Positions 50,759-63,410 of a stretch of 64,000 nt of DNA are shown piece after piece. The stretch spans positions 6,284,001 to 6,348,000 of the forward strand of contig JAXRKN010000040.1 of assembly GCA_038502055.1 (NCBI GenBank). The letters run 5' to 3'. Under the pieces are notes generated by a model. That model was not told the DNA's origin. It saw nothing but the letters and a program-made list of their open reading frames with translations, and did not search any database. The DNA is from Tanytarsus gracilentus (lineage: Eukaryota > Arthropoda > Insecta > Diptera > Chironomidae). The position numbers and the translations under genes were made by a program. Numbering within the stretch: the stretch's first letter is position 1; each line of letters begins with the position of its first letter.

Positions 50759-53700
50759 CTGAAAGAATAGAAGAAAAAAAATCGTTAGTAAAAAGCTTTT
50801 TCCATATGAACTTGTGTGTGTTTAATTCAAAAGCGGATTATCGAAGGAAATTTCATTAATTTCTCAAAGCATTTTTCATAAGCTCATATTTTGTGTAATG
50901 TTTTAAACGATGGAGCTAGTATCTTTAAAAAAATTTAACTTGATGCTTTAAAGGCTTCATTCAAGGGTTGCCGTGTTTAAAATTTTTTTTTACAGAAGAA
51001 ATGATTCAAAAATGTCCATCGTTCGTTTTATAAATCAATAAAACTTTCCACTGACGCAAAGTGAGTCGACGTCATAAAAATTTTTACTCCTTTTGATGAC
51101 AAAGTGAGATGTAGGCCATAAATTAAATTAATACGACGAGATGTTAACACAGAACGAGAGAAGAAACATCAACAGCACTTGTCAATATATAAATTAATTA
51201 AACAAAAAATTAATTTTAATGATTATGGGAAAGAGTAATTTCCTTCGAGTTTCTTGTTAAAATTTATGCGCGTCAGGAAATTTATTTATTACTCTGTGAC
51301 TCTCCAAAAACAGCAAAAAATGTACACTGTGTTTAATATTTATCTCATTTCTCCTTTTGAAAATTGACAGCAAATGAAAATCGATAACGCTTCGGTTTTA
51401 CTGAAATGCCATTCAGAATTTATTTCAATATAATTGATTTCTCGTATGCGATAAGTGAAAATATATTTTTTTCGCCTGTAATTTACATAGCAATTTATAT
51501 TTGTCGGTCGAAATGCGGCGGCAGCAAAACTGATTTTGCCATTTTTATTCAATTATACCATGCGGTCTCGCATATATAACTCGTTTGATTTCTTTTTGAT
51601 AGATTGTCATAAAAACAAGTTGAAAAGTATATTTTCTAAGATTTAATTTAAAAAACTCTTATAGTGTTCATCTCTTGACTTTCAGAAAATACTAACATTT
51701 TTTACAACAGTTAAAATTTTCCAGTGTCAGGCGGAAGACTCCGTTGACTCAGCAGAAATTTTTTATTAATTTTTATTTGACGTCTGGTATTTTCCTCTTC
51801 TCGTGTTTCCGACGATGAAAAGAAAGCGCGAGATTTTTAAAAACTCTAGCTAGAGAGTGAGTGAGATCAATGAGAATATTCAGTCATTCACTAAAAATAT
51901 AGACTTGAATATATATTTTTTTGCCAATATATAGTGGAAAATTGTAACACGATTCTATGCACACATTTAACTATTCGATAGTATTTTCACGCGATATGTC
52001 ACGATTATGAGTTAAGTTCCTCAGCGTCTGGCAAGTTACTGAAAGAAAAATATTCATCTCTCATTCTCGCACATGATGATGTGCCCGGATTTTACAATAT
52101 TATTCTCAAAGAGCTGCTGATGCTATAAGGGATTGAGTGGAAGATGAAAAAAAGCAACAGAAAAGAATGCTGTGAGAGTATGTCGAGCTTGAGAGCGAGA
52201 AAAAATGTTTTTTTTTCAAATGCACATCTAGCTACTGTGTGTGTGAGGATGAAGATGAAAAGAAGCTAGGTGACAAAAAATAAACTTTTTTCTCGATACT
52301 TTGTTGGCGAATTCTGGTGATGAGATTTGCAGGGTCTTTGGGCGATTTATTTGTCAATTTCCTATTATTATTTCTTTAAATAAAATATTTAAAAATTTCT
52401 GTCTCCATAACTTTTAAAATTTTCCTAGTGAAAAAAGAAAAGAAAGACAGGAAAAAGTTTTTATACACCGAGAAACATGTGTAGTTTTGCATAAATTTTT
52501 GTTCACAGATATGCCCGTCAGACATTATCTTCATGGCTCGAGAAGTTCTTTTTTATACAGATTCGTTATTCTAACAGAAAATCGTGTGAAATATTTTTAG
52601 GAAAAAAATTTAAAGTAGAAGGAAATTTTTTAAAGTTTACGTATAGGATCAGAACTAAAAATTGAAATATAAATATGGCAAAGTGCTGCACTTTACTGCT
52701 TGCGAAATCTCTTAAGATCTCCTGCACGCTCTCATGCATAAATAAAATTGTGCTTTTACTAAAAGATCTCACTAATGCATGTGGATGACACATACACACG
52801 TAAGTGACTTCGGCAAATACGGTAAGCGCCATTTAAAGAAAAACCTTCTTTAGCATGTTTAAAGAGCCATCTCACGACTCTTTAGTTTTCCCAGAAACAA
52901 TAACATGTCCCGTACTATGCCTTTGAATATATTGAATGCACAAATAGAGACATGATGCTTCTCATCTCTCTGCTAAAAGCCGCTTATAATATCATCAATG
53001 ACTTGTAAATCATGTTATAATGTAAGCAGCGAGCATCGATACAAAAATATATTAGCAGCTTATCATATAAATTTTATAGGGATGTGAGCACTCATAGCCA
53101 TGACCAAAAGTGGATGGGGATCGTTTAGCAATAATGTACTTGAGAGCATTCAATCATTGTGTGTAAGAAATCCCAACACGTCAATAATATAAACGATCAT
53201 CATAATAAGAAGTATTATTGCCGTTTGTCAACAATCATCTCTTCAATGCGTTGAAGTATGGTGAAAGTAAGAATATAAATGAGCAACCAGTATGTGCGCC
53301 ATATTAATACCGTTACACATCTCCTCTTCTTCAGTATAGATATATATATATGCGAATATAATATCGATTGTTTGTTTACACACATCAATTTTCATCTTCT
53401 AACGCTGCTTTTTTATATCATGAAATATGCCAGAGCCATTAACACGAGATGCGTTTTTTAACCGCGAATTTGAGCAAAAAGCTAAATGAGTTTTTTGATC
53501 TCAAATGTCTCAAAAATATTTGCTATTTTTAAAAAAATTTCTGCTCTTTTTTTTCAAAAATATATTCGCGATTGTTTTCGCTTGCCTCATTAGAATTTTT
53601 TGCGCTGCTTCTGTACCACTAACACAATCAATCGGGTACAGCAAGCGGCTTTTCACACACTTGAATTTCCATAAAATTTTTCGTTTTGCCATACATTTAG

Positions 53701-53968
53701 TGAGATTCTCATAAATTACGTAGAGCACAAAATGATGTGAAGATAAAAGAAGAATTTTTCCCCGCATTGCTTTTGCAAAAACAAACCATCAAGAGAATTT
53801 TTTCCATCTTCTTATTTTTCTATTTTCTGCATTTTTTCTGTGCATCAAGTTATGTGAGATACACATGACAACACAACAGTAAAAATGACAATGATGGTGA
53901 TAATGTTATAACAATGAGGCAAGACTGACGTTTTAGAAAAATCAGCACAAGATCACGTACATTAATTA
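50759..53968. other. Upstream flank or 5'UTR intron of mub
   Basis: Begins with the acceptor side of the intron before the ATG exon. AT-rich with no recognisable coding exon; any noncoding first exon of mub cannot be seen by eye. Confidence 0.5.
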
Positions 53969-54194
53969 TTTTTATGTAGAGTTTCTCAAATCCCCGGGGA
54001 ATGAGATTACGGGGACCCCGGGGAAAAATATTCGCCTCCCCGGGGAGGAAGAAAGTATAAGAAAAGACCTGTTTTTCCTTAATTTTTCAGCTAATATTTA
54101 TTTAAAGCATATTTTATAACAGAAATAAAAGTTTTTTAAGAGAAAATAAAAAGTTTAACTAATAGAAAATGATAAGTTTAAAAATATAAAACGT

Positions 54195-54473
54195 TCAGCG
54201 GAAGTAGTTCTTAAGGAACATTACACAGTGAAGATTATGGTCAGACATTCGAATTCTCTTCTTTGTTATAATGTCTCCAGCTTCTGAAAATGCTCTCTCT
54301 GAAGTAACTGACGTTGCCTGAATCGTCATTAAAGCATTTAGCAATCGGTTTAAAACTGGAGATCTTTGTTTAAGTCTCGCATATGATGTCATCTCTGTCT
54401 TAAAGTCCTTAGCGTTGCTAGGATCTTTAGTGCGAGAAGCATTCAGCTCTGTCAAACTCCGTTGAATTTGCAT
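54195..54473 (-). pseudogene. hAT transposase C-terminal dimerisation domain remnant
   Basis: A 92-codon frame ending at 54195. It contains SVTSERAFSEAGDIITKKRI then RMSDHNLHCVMFLKNYF, the classic hATC dimerisation domain (S-ER-FS-AG-I--K-R-R-S--N----FLK). About 50 charged residues precede it. A complete hAT transposase is usually 500-700 residues, so this is the C-terminal end only; the catalytic DDE residues are missing. Confidence 0.88.
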
Positions 54474-54517
54474 CGAGCAAATTTTTCAAAATATTTCCAA
54501 ACAAAGCTCCTGCTCAT
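54452..54517 (-). pseudogene. BED zinc-finger start of the deleted hAT transposase
   Basis: The ATG at 54517 opens MSRSFVWKYFEKFARCKFNG then V and TGA. SxVWKYFEK is the usual start of a BED zinc finger, the N-terminal DNA-binding domain of many hAT transposases. It overlaps the C-terminal remnant in another frame, so the internal deletion joined the two ends out of frame. Confidence 0.65.
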
Positions 54518-54757
54518 GACTATTTTTTTTATTGCACTTTCACTTATTTAACTTGATGTTACCCTTTCAAAATACTTTTTTAAATTAAATTGTTTTGCAA
54601 AAGATTTTTATTAAACTTTAGGATATTTTTTTAAAATTTTCTAATTTTTCGGGGAATTTCCCCGGGGAATATTTTTGAATTTTTCGGGGATCCCCGGGGA
54701 GTAAAATTAGCGGGGATCCCCGTCCCCGGGGTCCCCGAAAGAAACTCTATTTTTATG

Positions 54758-57700
54758 TACGCATTTTGTCCTCAAAAGAAGATGCTCGGGAAGGTATAAG
54801 GAAGTCGGTCGTTTTTCATCTCATTGCCATCAGCGATTGTAGCTTATTTAAATTTATTCTGAAATTTCTTGCGAGTTAAATGCACTTTAATAAAGTTTTC
54901 GACCCCATTTCTGAAAATCCGCTCCTTCACCAAAAGTACTACTTTAGTAATTAAATCCTAATGATGATTTTTTGCTTTGTTTTCCTTTTACCTTTTTCTA
55001 TCTTTTTCCCATCCTCACGTTCACATGTGACATGAACAATAGCCTCGAGAAAGGCAAGTGACGAGAAAAAAAAAGATGACTACAAAGGCAGGAAAAATAA
55101 TGAATTAGAATTAAAGGGAGAAAAAAGTTTTAATGAGACAATGTGAGTATGTCACGTGGAAAAGTCGTGTTATGGTTTCATGTAATTAGGATTTCCAGCT
55201 GCAGAGGAAAATGACTTCAACGCGGAGTTCTATTCGACTTGTTTTACATTTCAAACACTCTAATTATTTCGAGCATGTTCATTAGCATGCGAGAGCGCAA
55301 AAATTAATTAACTTATCGCAAAAAAATTCCTCGATCATCTCGAGCAATAATAATTGCAGTCATAATAATAAAACCGCTGGCTTCTCAACATATCTCTCAT
55401 GGAAAGAAGAAAAAAACGCCAAAAGAGTGTTCGAGGAAGAAGAAGAAGAACAAAAAGATATGGAAATGAATTTTTATCACGATAAGTGTATAGTTACGGT
55501 AAAAACAACAATTTCTGCTTATATTTGCTAATGTGTGATATGCAAGCATTTGTGTAAGTGATGCACACACCGTCACTGTAACATGAAGCACTTTTTCCTT
55601 TCCTCATAATTTTTCCTCTCCGCCGTATTTGTCAATAACAAAAAATACAGCTACAGAATGGCACGTTGAATTTCAAGTGCAATTGATGACAAATGCATAT
55701 AAGAATGCATGCATGTGATGATGTGTGTGCAAAAGTGGCAGTGATGAAAAATTGCAAAAGAACTTGAAAATAATAAGACAGAGCAGCCAGCAGCAAGTTC
55801 ATATAACGGTGTGGTGGCTCTGCTGTAGTAAAGCAACAACAATATCCACATGACGATGACGGCGGCGGTGATGATGTTGCATTCTGCACACACTCTCTCA
55901 CATGATGCACATTCCAGAATAAAATCCAACAATATAAATTAAATCTCCACAAATTAAATCAATAAATATAAGTGGATGGGAGGCAAGAAGAAGCAGAATT
56001 AACAACAATGCACTTGTGCATGAGGAAATAGTGAATATGGCAGGGATGAAGTTGTGAAATGAGCTTATTCTCTTCAACTCGATAGTGAAGTTTTCAGTAC
56101 GAATATAAAGAACAACAATAATTTAATAGTTGATCATGGCAACAAATCTGTTCGAAGAGCTAAATGGAGTTGAGAGGAGCTTTTAATTTAGAAATTTACA
56201 AGTTCATAATTTTGTGTTAATAAATTATTAAAGATTTGATAAACATTAAAAACTAAACGCTCACAACTATAAATTTTACTCGCATCCTTCTCGTTGTCTC
56301 TCCACATAAACTTCAGCATGTTAAAAAAATTCTCTCCCACGATTATAAAATGGAGTTTCAGAAGCAATTAGATGAATTGTTAGACGATGCAGAATGATCG
56401 CATTGTGTGCTGAGAGCACCTAGACATGTACTTCAGATTCTCTGCTCACATACATATAGCATTGGGGAATGTGAACAATGGCCAATAGATATCGAGTAGT
56501 GCAATAATTAAAATTAGATCGTACGACATAAAATTATCTCTCTCGAGCTGCTCTCTAAGAGCATTCGCCTATGTCTCGTTCTTCGCACTTTATAATTAGC
56601 ATATCGTCTCAAGTTCTTTACACTTTTCGTTTCCCCTTTAAATCTCTTTTTTACGCGCTTTACTACTTTCCTTAGATCTTGATTTTCATCAATATAAATT
56701 TAACAAAATAATTTATGCATTTTAAAAAATTAATTTTTAATTTGAACAAAATTTATAAGGACTTTTTCTTTACCACATCGCAATGCATCATCGCATTAAT
56801 TTTTCATAGAAAATCTAAAATTTTCTCGCTGCTGCAACCTCGTGCACTTAAAGTAGTGAGAATTAAAATTAATTAGTGGATTTAATGTGAATAAATTATT
56901 TACGAATTTTATTATAGTCTCATCACACTCACTCTCGCCTCGCCAAAGTGAAATTAGAGATGAGAAAAAAAAACTATAAATTTTCTTATTTTTTCGTGAA
57001 AATATTTTTATCATCACCATCGAGACACGAGTGTTTCTTCTCTATATTAAAATATATAAAGGAGGGAGAAACAATACATGCGAGTATATAAAATAGCATG
57101 AGTGAGAACAACAACAAACTAAGAGGCGAAAAATGTCTTATAATTTTGTCACTTGTAAGGCATCGCCGTTGTCGGCATAGATTTTCTCTTTTCTCTTCTT
57201 TCCTCAGCTGTACATCGACACTTCTTGCTACTTAAATATTTTTTGTCATGTACGTCAAAGAATTATTTTTTTGGCTGAATATATACACACATGCTTATTT
57301 ATGTTCATATACTTATGCATTATTAAGCGTTTCAAAAAGGATGAAAGTTGTTAGTTCTCTCTCTCACTTTTATCTTTCACATTCTTGCTCTCACTCTCTC
57401 ATTCTATATATTCGCTCTCGCTCATGACTAATTTACATCGCCGTTTTGCATTACTCACAACGAAATGTATAATTTACGTATCATTTGATAAACTTGTCAC
57501 ACACATAGCGAGACTCACGAACGAGATCACAATTCGACCATAAATATGTAATTTTTTGTTCAGTTGAATTAGCAGCATGAAATTTCTTTTATTTTATTTT
57601 TTGAGAAATTGTAAATAACCTCAAAGAGACAACTAAAAAATTTAGTTAGAGAAATAAATTCGTGACTATCAAATGAACTGTAGATTGTAGACGACTTCAC

Positions 57701-60700
57701 GGCATTTTTGTTAATTAAGCAAGAGAAAAATTAGCAGAAAATTATTTGTTCAAGAAAATAGATATTTTTTTTGCTGTCTCGAGCTTCTTTCTCGAGCACG
57801 AAAAAAAAAGAAGGAAAGAAGAAATGTTTGTCACAATATTTTCTAACTACACTTTACTCACATTAATTAAACGATATAAATAGCATCACCGCTTAACATT
57901 TGACATCATCACCGACACAGATTTTTACTTATTAAAACGCGAAAATTTAGAATTTAAAATTTTCTATATAAAAAGGAGAGTTTTGTATTTTTGTGATGAA
58001 AAAAGTCTCGATTACAAAAAACAACTAAGATATCTTGCTAGTGAGTGAGTGACTCTATGTGCGGTGAGAGAGAGAAAATAATTTTTTGAGCATAACTCAA
58101 CCCTGCCGCATAAGTTGAAAATGAGAGAGAAAATGTCTCGGTGTGTCTGTTGAAAAAAATTGGCTCGGCACATTAGCGAGCATGGATCGAATGCCATGCT
58201 TCTCGAGTAACAAATCTAACGAATAATTACTTTTACTGCCTTCTGATGATGACAATTTCATATTATTATCTGTCTATTTTCAGACCAGAAATTGGCAAAA
58301 GAGAGAAATTCAATTAAAAATCTATCGAAAAAACTCGCTTTCCTCTATTATTGCAGCATATCTTCATCTCTTCCTTTCTTCTTTTTCCCATTATGTAGGT
58401 AGAAAAAATCCTTGGCGAAAGCTTCTCTTTTTACATTATTTTTATTATTGAACGGTATATTAGTTGATGAAGCAGCAAAAAGTTTTCTTTCGCTAAATTT
58501 GCTGTGGGGTTTGAAACTCTTCTTTTCTGTTTTTTAAAGAGCAAATCAAAAATTTAAATTCAAGTTTCTCATCCTTGTTCTATTTACTCCTTTGAACCAA
58601 ACCAAAGAAGCATCGAGGAAAATAAAAAGTTTCATTTGCAGACATCAAAATCTATTTTTTCCCTTCATTTCATTAAAAGTAGATAAAAAGAAAGTAACGG
58701 CTTTATGAACGTTGCACACAGTAAAGAAAAATATTTTTAATATTGAATTGAGTTTAGAAATAAAACAAGGATTTTTTATGTAGAAAAATTTAAATTTATG
58801 TTATTTGTTTGAAAATGTTTGTAATTCATCTTGAATTTACGATTTTGACCTCATCGTCTTTAATTATTCAAATTATCTCATTATGAACATTTTGCAATTG
58901 AAATTTTTATTTTTCCCTTTTAGCAAAACCTCCTCAGTCCTTTAGAAATTTTAACTTCCTCAACCCTTATATTGTTTTACATCTATGTAGCCTTCTCCAT
59001 TCACAACAATTCGACTTCAGTTTGAGTTCGCTCAAATATAAATGAGATTAATATCTTGAGTCAAGGAAAAAAATTTGAATTGCACAATTAAAGTCACTTT
59101 AGTTATCAGTACAAATTTGACTTAAAATTACAAAAAAAATCTACTTTAAAAATTCACATAATTTTGTGACAAAATCCTCAAAGAGAAATTTAAAATGAAA
59201 AAATGAAGGAAACAGCTTTCGAAATGCTCAACCTATAAAATCATCATCATCACGGATGAATGAGCGAGTGAAAAAGCAACGATGTGGCATTAAAACGAGG
59301 AGTATAGTCATGCTTCAAATTATTATATACGTGCACAAGTCGTTCAAAAGCAAAGAATGAAAGGGATCGAGTTATTATTGTAATACATAGGACTATAATT
59401 TTCCTTCTCAATTTTGTCGGTTTTTATTTCCTTTTCTTCTTTTCATAAACTAAACTATGGCACAACTCATCAGTAATAGGACTTATGGAGTTGTCTTGGT
59501 TGCCATAGGCATGAATTATGTTTTTGGATGAGAAAACATACAAGGCGGATAAAATCTCATGTCTGTTTGTAAATCTTGATAACTCGTATCCCCTTTCGCT
59601 CTCTAGAGAAAAAAATCATCTTCCTCCACCACCTTTGCGCTCCTTGTGTATACAAAAAAAAATTTCCAAGTGTACCGCACACAATAATTGAGACATAAAA
59701 AAATTGCAAAGGGTGAGAAATATAAAATGTTCCGTATGATGCCATGATATGAGAAAATTGTCGTCGAGAGGATGAATTTTTTTATTAAAAGAAAAGAAAT
59801 TGTTTTATGTGCGTGTATACACGTTAAAAGTAAGACGAAATTTAAAATAATTTTTTCTCATCTTCTCGCTCCTTTTTAACGAGTAATAATTCTTCAGTGA
59901 AATATTCACTTTGCTTTATTTCCTACACATTTATGCTTTCGAGAACGATGCCTCGAAGGTATGTGAACAAAGATATCAGCCGTATAAAAATGTAGACGCA
60001 AGAGAGAGAGAGAGTGAAAGAAGTTGAGAAAAGATAACAAGATGAGTAAGCAAGAGAGGGAAAATATGCTTGAAGCATAAACTCTCGGAGTCGAAGCTTT
60101 TAGTGATTGAACTTTTTCAAGAACTCGCAGAGCTATGAAATTTTTTACTAATTAATCATTGGCAGGTGCGAAAAAATAATTAATAGATTTTTTTCATTGA
60201 AATTCTTCAAAGACTTTTTTCAGATCCACATCCGTTGAAAATATTTTAAGAAAATCTTACAAAGTTACAAAAAAGTTATTGAAAAGCTTCCTCGAAAAGC
60301 ACCTAAAACTTTGTCATTGTTTTCTTGAAATTTCTTAAACACAAACCGAAAACTTCAACAGCTATGAAGAGATATAACCATTATCATCAACGCTTTCAAA
60401 GCTCATTTACATTACAGCATATCCCATTACAGCACATGCCATAACTAATATCCATAAACATATGCAAAACATTTTCATCTGCCTCACACCTCCGCAAGGC
60501 TCCATTTTCCTACAATAATTAATTTAAATGACTTCATCGCATGGCTTATAGCATATTATCAGCTGCATACACTCGTGTACCGTGTGACTTAGGCTATATC
60601 GGTGGAAAATTATACAAAGCGCGTGCAAAGAATTTATTTAATTTAATTTTACATTTTGCTTTTCTTGTTCCGGCCTCCCCCAATCGACTTTATTATCATT

Positions 60701-61926
60701 ATTTTAGTATTAACATTAGTATCACTTTATTCACTCGCCTTGTCGTTATCACCATAATCATTCTCATCATGTTACATTATGCGAGATATGTGTTGATGAA
60801 ATGAGAATGACTGCAAAACATCTCTTAAAAAAATTGTTTTCTGCCTTGCCATAAATGTTCAAAACAATTTGATATGTATACACATATCGGTGTAAGAATT
60901 TTCAACCCTTGCGACGAATTTTGTTTTGTAAGTAAATTAATTTGCAATTTCAAATATTTAAAATTTATTACTTTAATTCAAAGTTTCGTAATATTTCACC
61001 CACTTTTTTCATCCCCTCTTCAAACGCCTCCACAATATCAAGCGTTTGAAGTTGATGAGTGAACACTTACGCAATTGAAACCGAATGTGTGCTCTTTTAA
61101 CCCTTTTCAATTCCGCTAAAAAGGAAAATTTTCGATTGAAAACTCGTAAAATGAAAAAACTTTTTACTCATTTTCGCTCTAAAGAAACGCGTGGCGTGTT
61201 AATCAAGCATGAAAATTTTGTTTTATCTTCTTTCTATTACTGCATCTAGATCTCTCATGAATATTCTTTTTTCTGGGTGGTTTTATTCAAAAACTTGGAG
61301 CGGATCAAATTTAACTCAATTTTGAATATATTTCCGGGTGAATTTTGAAAGAGGATTTGAAGCAATCTTTTGGGCTTTGTAAAAGGTTCCGGAAACAATT
61401 TTATCTCATTGTTCTTGAAGCTCAATAGCTAGACAATATTTTTCATTTCCTTACGAGTTTTCTCAAGCATTTCATTTTTAGCGGAAATTAAAAAAATGTT
61501 TGCATCCCTTGCATTGTTTCGACATCATTTTATTCCATCTCCTGTCACAGTATTAAGTCACATACAGTCAAAGGCAAATACAAACATCAAAGTATATTTA
61601 AAATTTATGAGTTTTTCCTCCATTTTTCTTCTCTCTCTCTCTCTGTATGGCTTCAGCAACGATATTATGACAACTTTTTTGTTGTACACGACGATGACGA
61701 GTAAAGTGAAGTTTAGTTTGTGCAAAAAAATATTACAATGAAGGAAGACGAAAAGGAATGTCTGTTATGATGATGTATGCATGTACATTCACGACAAAAG
61801 AGGATGACATGAGGGGGAAAGTAAATGAACGTTTAATTTTTAACATTGCCGATGAAATGCATAATATACATCCACTTAGTGCATAGAACATTAGAATGAA
61901 GGTAGCAACATTCTTAACATTAGAAT
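54758..61926. other. Upstream flank of mub, no gene seen
   Basis: Seven kilobases of AT-rich sequence. Short GA/CT tracts occur (about 57360-57420, 60002-60014, 61629-61643). Open frames are short and low-complexity; no RNA gene was recognised. Confidence 0.5.
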
Positions 61927-62041
61927 AAATGTGAGTGCATGTTGATCTAATTATTCCTAATTATTCCTAATTATTCCTAATTATTCCTAATTATTTCTAA
62001 TTATTCCTAATTATTTTCTTAATTTTTTAATTTTTTTTTTT

Positions 62042-62153
62042 GATAATTAGGATAATTAGAATAATTAGCATAATTAGAATAATTAGTTGAAATTGTCGCG
62101 CAGCGACAACCCATTTCCTAATTATCCTAATTATGCTAATTATTCTAATTATC
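62042..62153. repeat. Hairpin unit 1 with TTGTCGC-GCA-GCGACAA tip
   Basis: Arms of GATAATTAGGATAATTAG type pair with CTAATTATTCTAATTATC. The loop contains a perfect 7-bp inner stem with a 3-nt loop at 62093-62109. CACTTTTTCTTACCGCT follows directly. Confidence 0.85.
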
Positions 62154-62257
62154 ACTTTTTCTTACCGCTGATATCTTTTTGCTTTGAGCTGCAATTTTAT
62201 TCATTATTATTTCTAATTATTCTAATTATTCCTAATTATTTTCTTAATTTTTTTTTG

Positions 62258-62377
62258 GATAATTAGATAATTAGGATAATTAGAATAATTAGTTGAAGTT
62301 GTCGCGCAGCGACAACCCTTTTCCTAATTATCCTAATTATCCTAATTATGCTAATTATTCTAATTATTCTAATTATC
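62258..62377. repeat. Hairpin unit 2 with GTTGTCGC-GCA-GCGACAAC tip
   Basis: A second copy of the hairpin, about 215 bp further on, with an 8-bp inner stem at 62298-62316. CACTTTTTTTTGTACCGCT follows it, matching the context of unit 1. One extra AATTATC repeat has been gained in the right arm. Confidence 0.85.
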
Positions 62378-62524
62378 ACTTTTTTTTGTACCGCTGCACC
62401 TGATAAAAATAGCCATTTGGGTTGGGTGGGTGGGTATACGCTGTCACATAAATGAGATGTGTGTGAAAATTTCATTTAATAAAATCACTTGAAATTCGGA
62501 ATTTTAAATAAATATTTTTATTCT

Positions 62525-62971
62525 AACATTTTTTCAAGAAAAAGCAAAAAATAAATCTCGCATAGTGTCTCTGCCAGGAATCGAACCTGGGCCACCCGAT
62601 ATCGCTCGGATTGCACTACCACTATGCTAGGAGATCTATCGAGATTCTTTAAATTCATTTTAATTATTCTTCCCTCTCATTCTTAAAGATTCGGACTCTA
62701 TATTATTTGTTTTTCGGTCTGTAGAGCTACTATGTTAATCTACTAGAACAATAGTTCTCTTTACGAGGCTCATGCGCCCATAATGGTTGCTACCGTCTTT
62801 GAGTATCTGACCTATCTCTCTGATATCTTTTCTACCGTCCGTGATATTTTTGACCTCTAAACTGAGGTCCCCTGTAAATGGGGCCGAAGCGCGTTCTGGT
62901 TCGCAAACTCATAAACCTGAGTTTGGGCTAGACACTAAACATTTTTTCAAGAATAAAGCAAAAAATCAAAT
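62525..62971. repeat. tRNA-like and GC-rich block between ~30-bp duplications
   Basis: AACATTTTTTCAAGAA then AGCAAAAAAT occur at 62525-62551 and at 62938-62966, bracketing the tRNA-like segment and about 250 bp of GC-richer unique sequence. The latter includes a small perfect stem, CAAACTC/GAGTTTG, around 62906-62927. This fits a SINE-like insertion with a long duplication, or a segmental duplication. Confidence 0.5.
62567..62636 (-). repeat. Degenerate tRNA-like sequence (Pol III promoter-like)
   Basis: On the - strand there is a D-arm GCAT-AGTGGTA-GTGC with a box A-like TAGCATAGTGGTA, and a T-arm CCAGG-TTCGATT-CCTGG with a perfect box B. The anticodon stem is malformed (loop of 6 or 8, no U33) and the acceptor strands GATCTCC/CAGAGAC do not pair in register. 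So this is a tRNA-derived repeat or pseudogene, not a working tRNA. The T-arm region resembles tRNA-Gly. Flanking AATCTCG / CGAGATT form an outer inverted pair. Confidence 0.6.
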
Positions 62972-63261
62972 AATTTCATCAAATATTTTTATTCTAAAAT
63001 GTCGATAAGAGTTGCACAAATTGAATTTAATTCGAGTACATTCATTTACAGCTGTCCATCCCTGATATCACAACCACCAAAGTTTTTAATTTTCACTTTT
63101 GTTTACTATTGACACTTTTTGCTTCAACACACACTAACACACATTAACAAAATATAGAGTGAGAGAGAGAGAGACGCGAAAAGTTAAACCCCCTCCCTTT
63201 CAAAATTTCAATGGCGGTTACGTTAACCGCGACAATTTCATTCGAGCGGTAAGAAAAAGTG

Positions 63262-63375
63262 ATAATTAGGATAATTAGAAATAATTAGAAATAATTAGAA
63301 ATAATTAGAAATAATTAGAAATAATTAGGAATAATTAGAAATAATTAGGAATAATTAGAAATAATTAGAAATAAT
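63262..63375. repeat. Tandem AATTAGAAAT array (right arm)
   Basis: About ten 10-bp units, ATAATTAGAA with ATAATTAGGA variants, the reverse complement of the TTATTCCTAA units at 61947-62010. Confidence 0.9.
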
Positions 63376-63410
63376 ACAAAACTCTCACATTAAATGTGAG
63401 TGCATGTTGA

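Larger units (their letters stand above)
53969..54757 (-). mobile_element. Internally deleted hAT transposon, 773 bp, with 8-bp TSD
   Basis: The element is 53977-54749. TTTTTATG is duplicated exactly at 53969-53976 and 54750-54757. The terminal inverted repeat is TAGAGTTTCT / AGAAACTCTA, perfect for 10 bp. Each end carries three CCCCGGGG palindromes in about 100 bp. The interior keeps only two pieces of the transposase reading frame (next entries), so the catalytic core is gone and the copy is non-autonomous. Perfect duplication and termini point to a fairly recent insertion. Confidence 0.93.
61927..63410. mobile_element. Composite foldback-like element between 19-bp direct repeats
   Basis: AAATGTGAGTGCATGTTGA occurs at 61927-61945 and again at 63392-63410. 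Just inside are arrays of a ~10-bp AT repeat in opposite orientations: CTAATTATTC units at about 61947-62010 and ATAATTAGAA/GGA units at about 63262-63375. A 25-bp segment at 62145-62169 is exactly inverted at 63245-63269. The interior holds two long hairpins and a tRNA-like repeat. Inverted arrays of short tandem units around a unique core are the design of Drosophila foldback elements; 19 bp is long for a target duplication. Confidence 0.65.

Noticed and set aside
61947..62030. CRISPR-like array from regularly repeated 10-bp units
   Set aside because: Units are contiguous with no unique spacers, and the window is a eukaryotic nuclear genome.
62567..62636. Functional tRNA gene
   Set aside because: T- and D-arms are good, but the anticodon loop lacks U33 and the acceptor stem does not pair in register.
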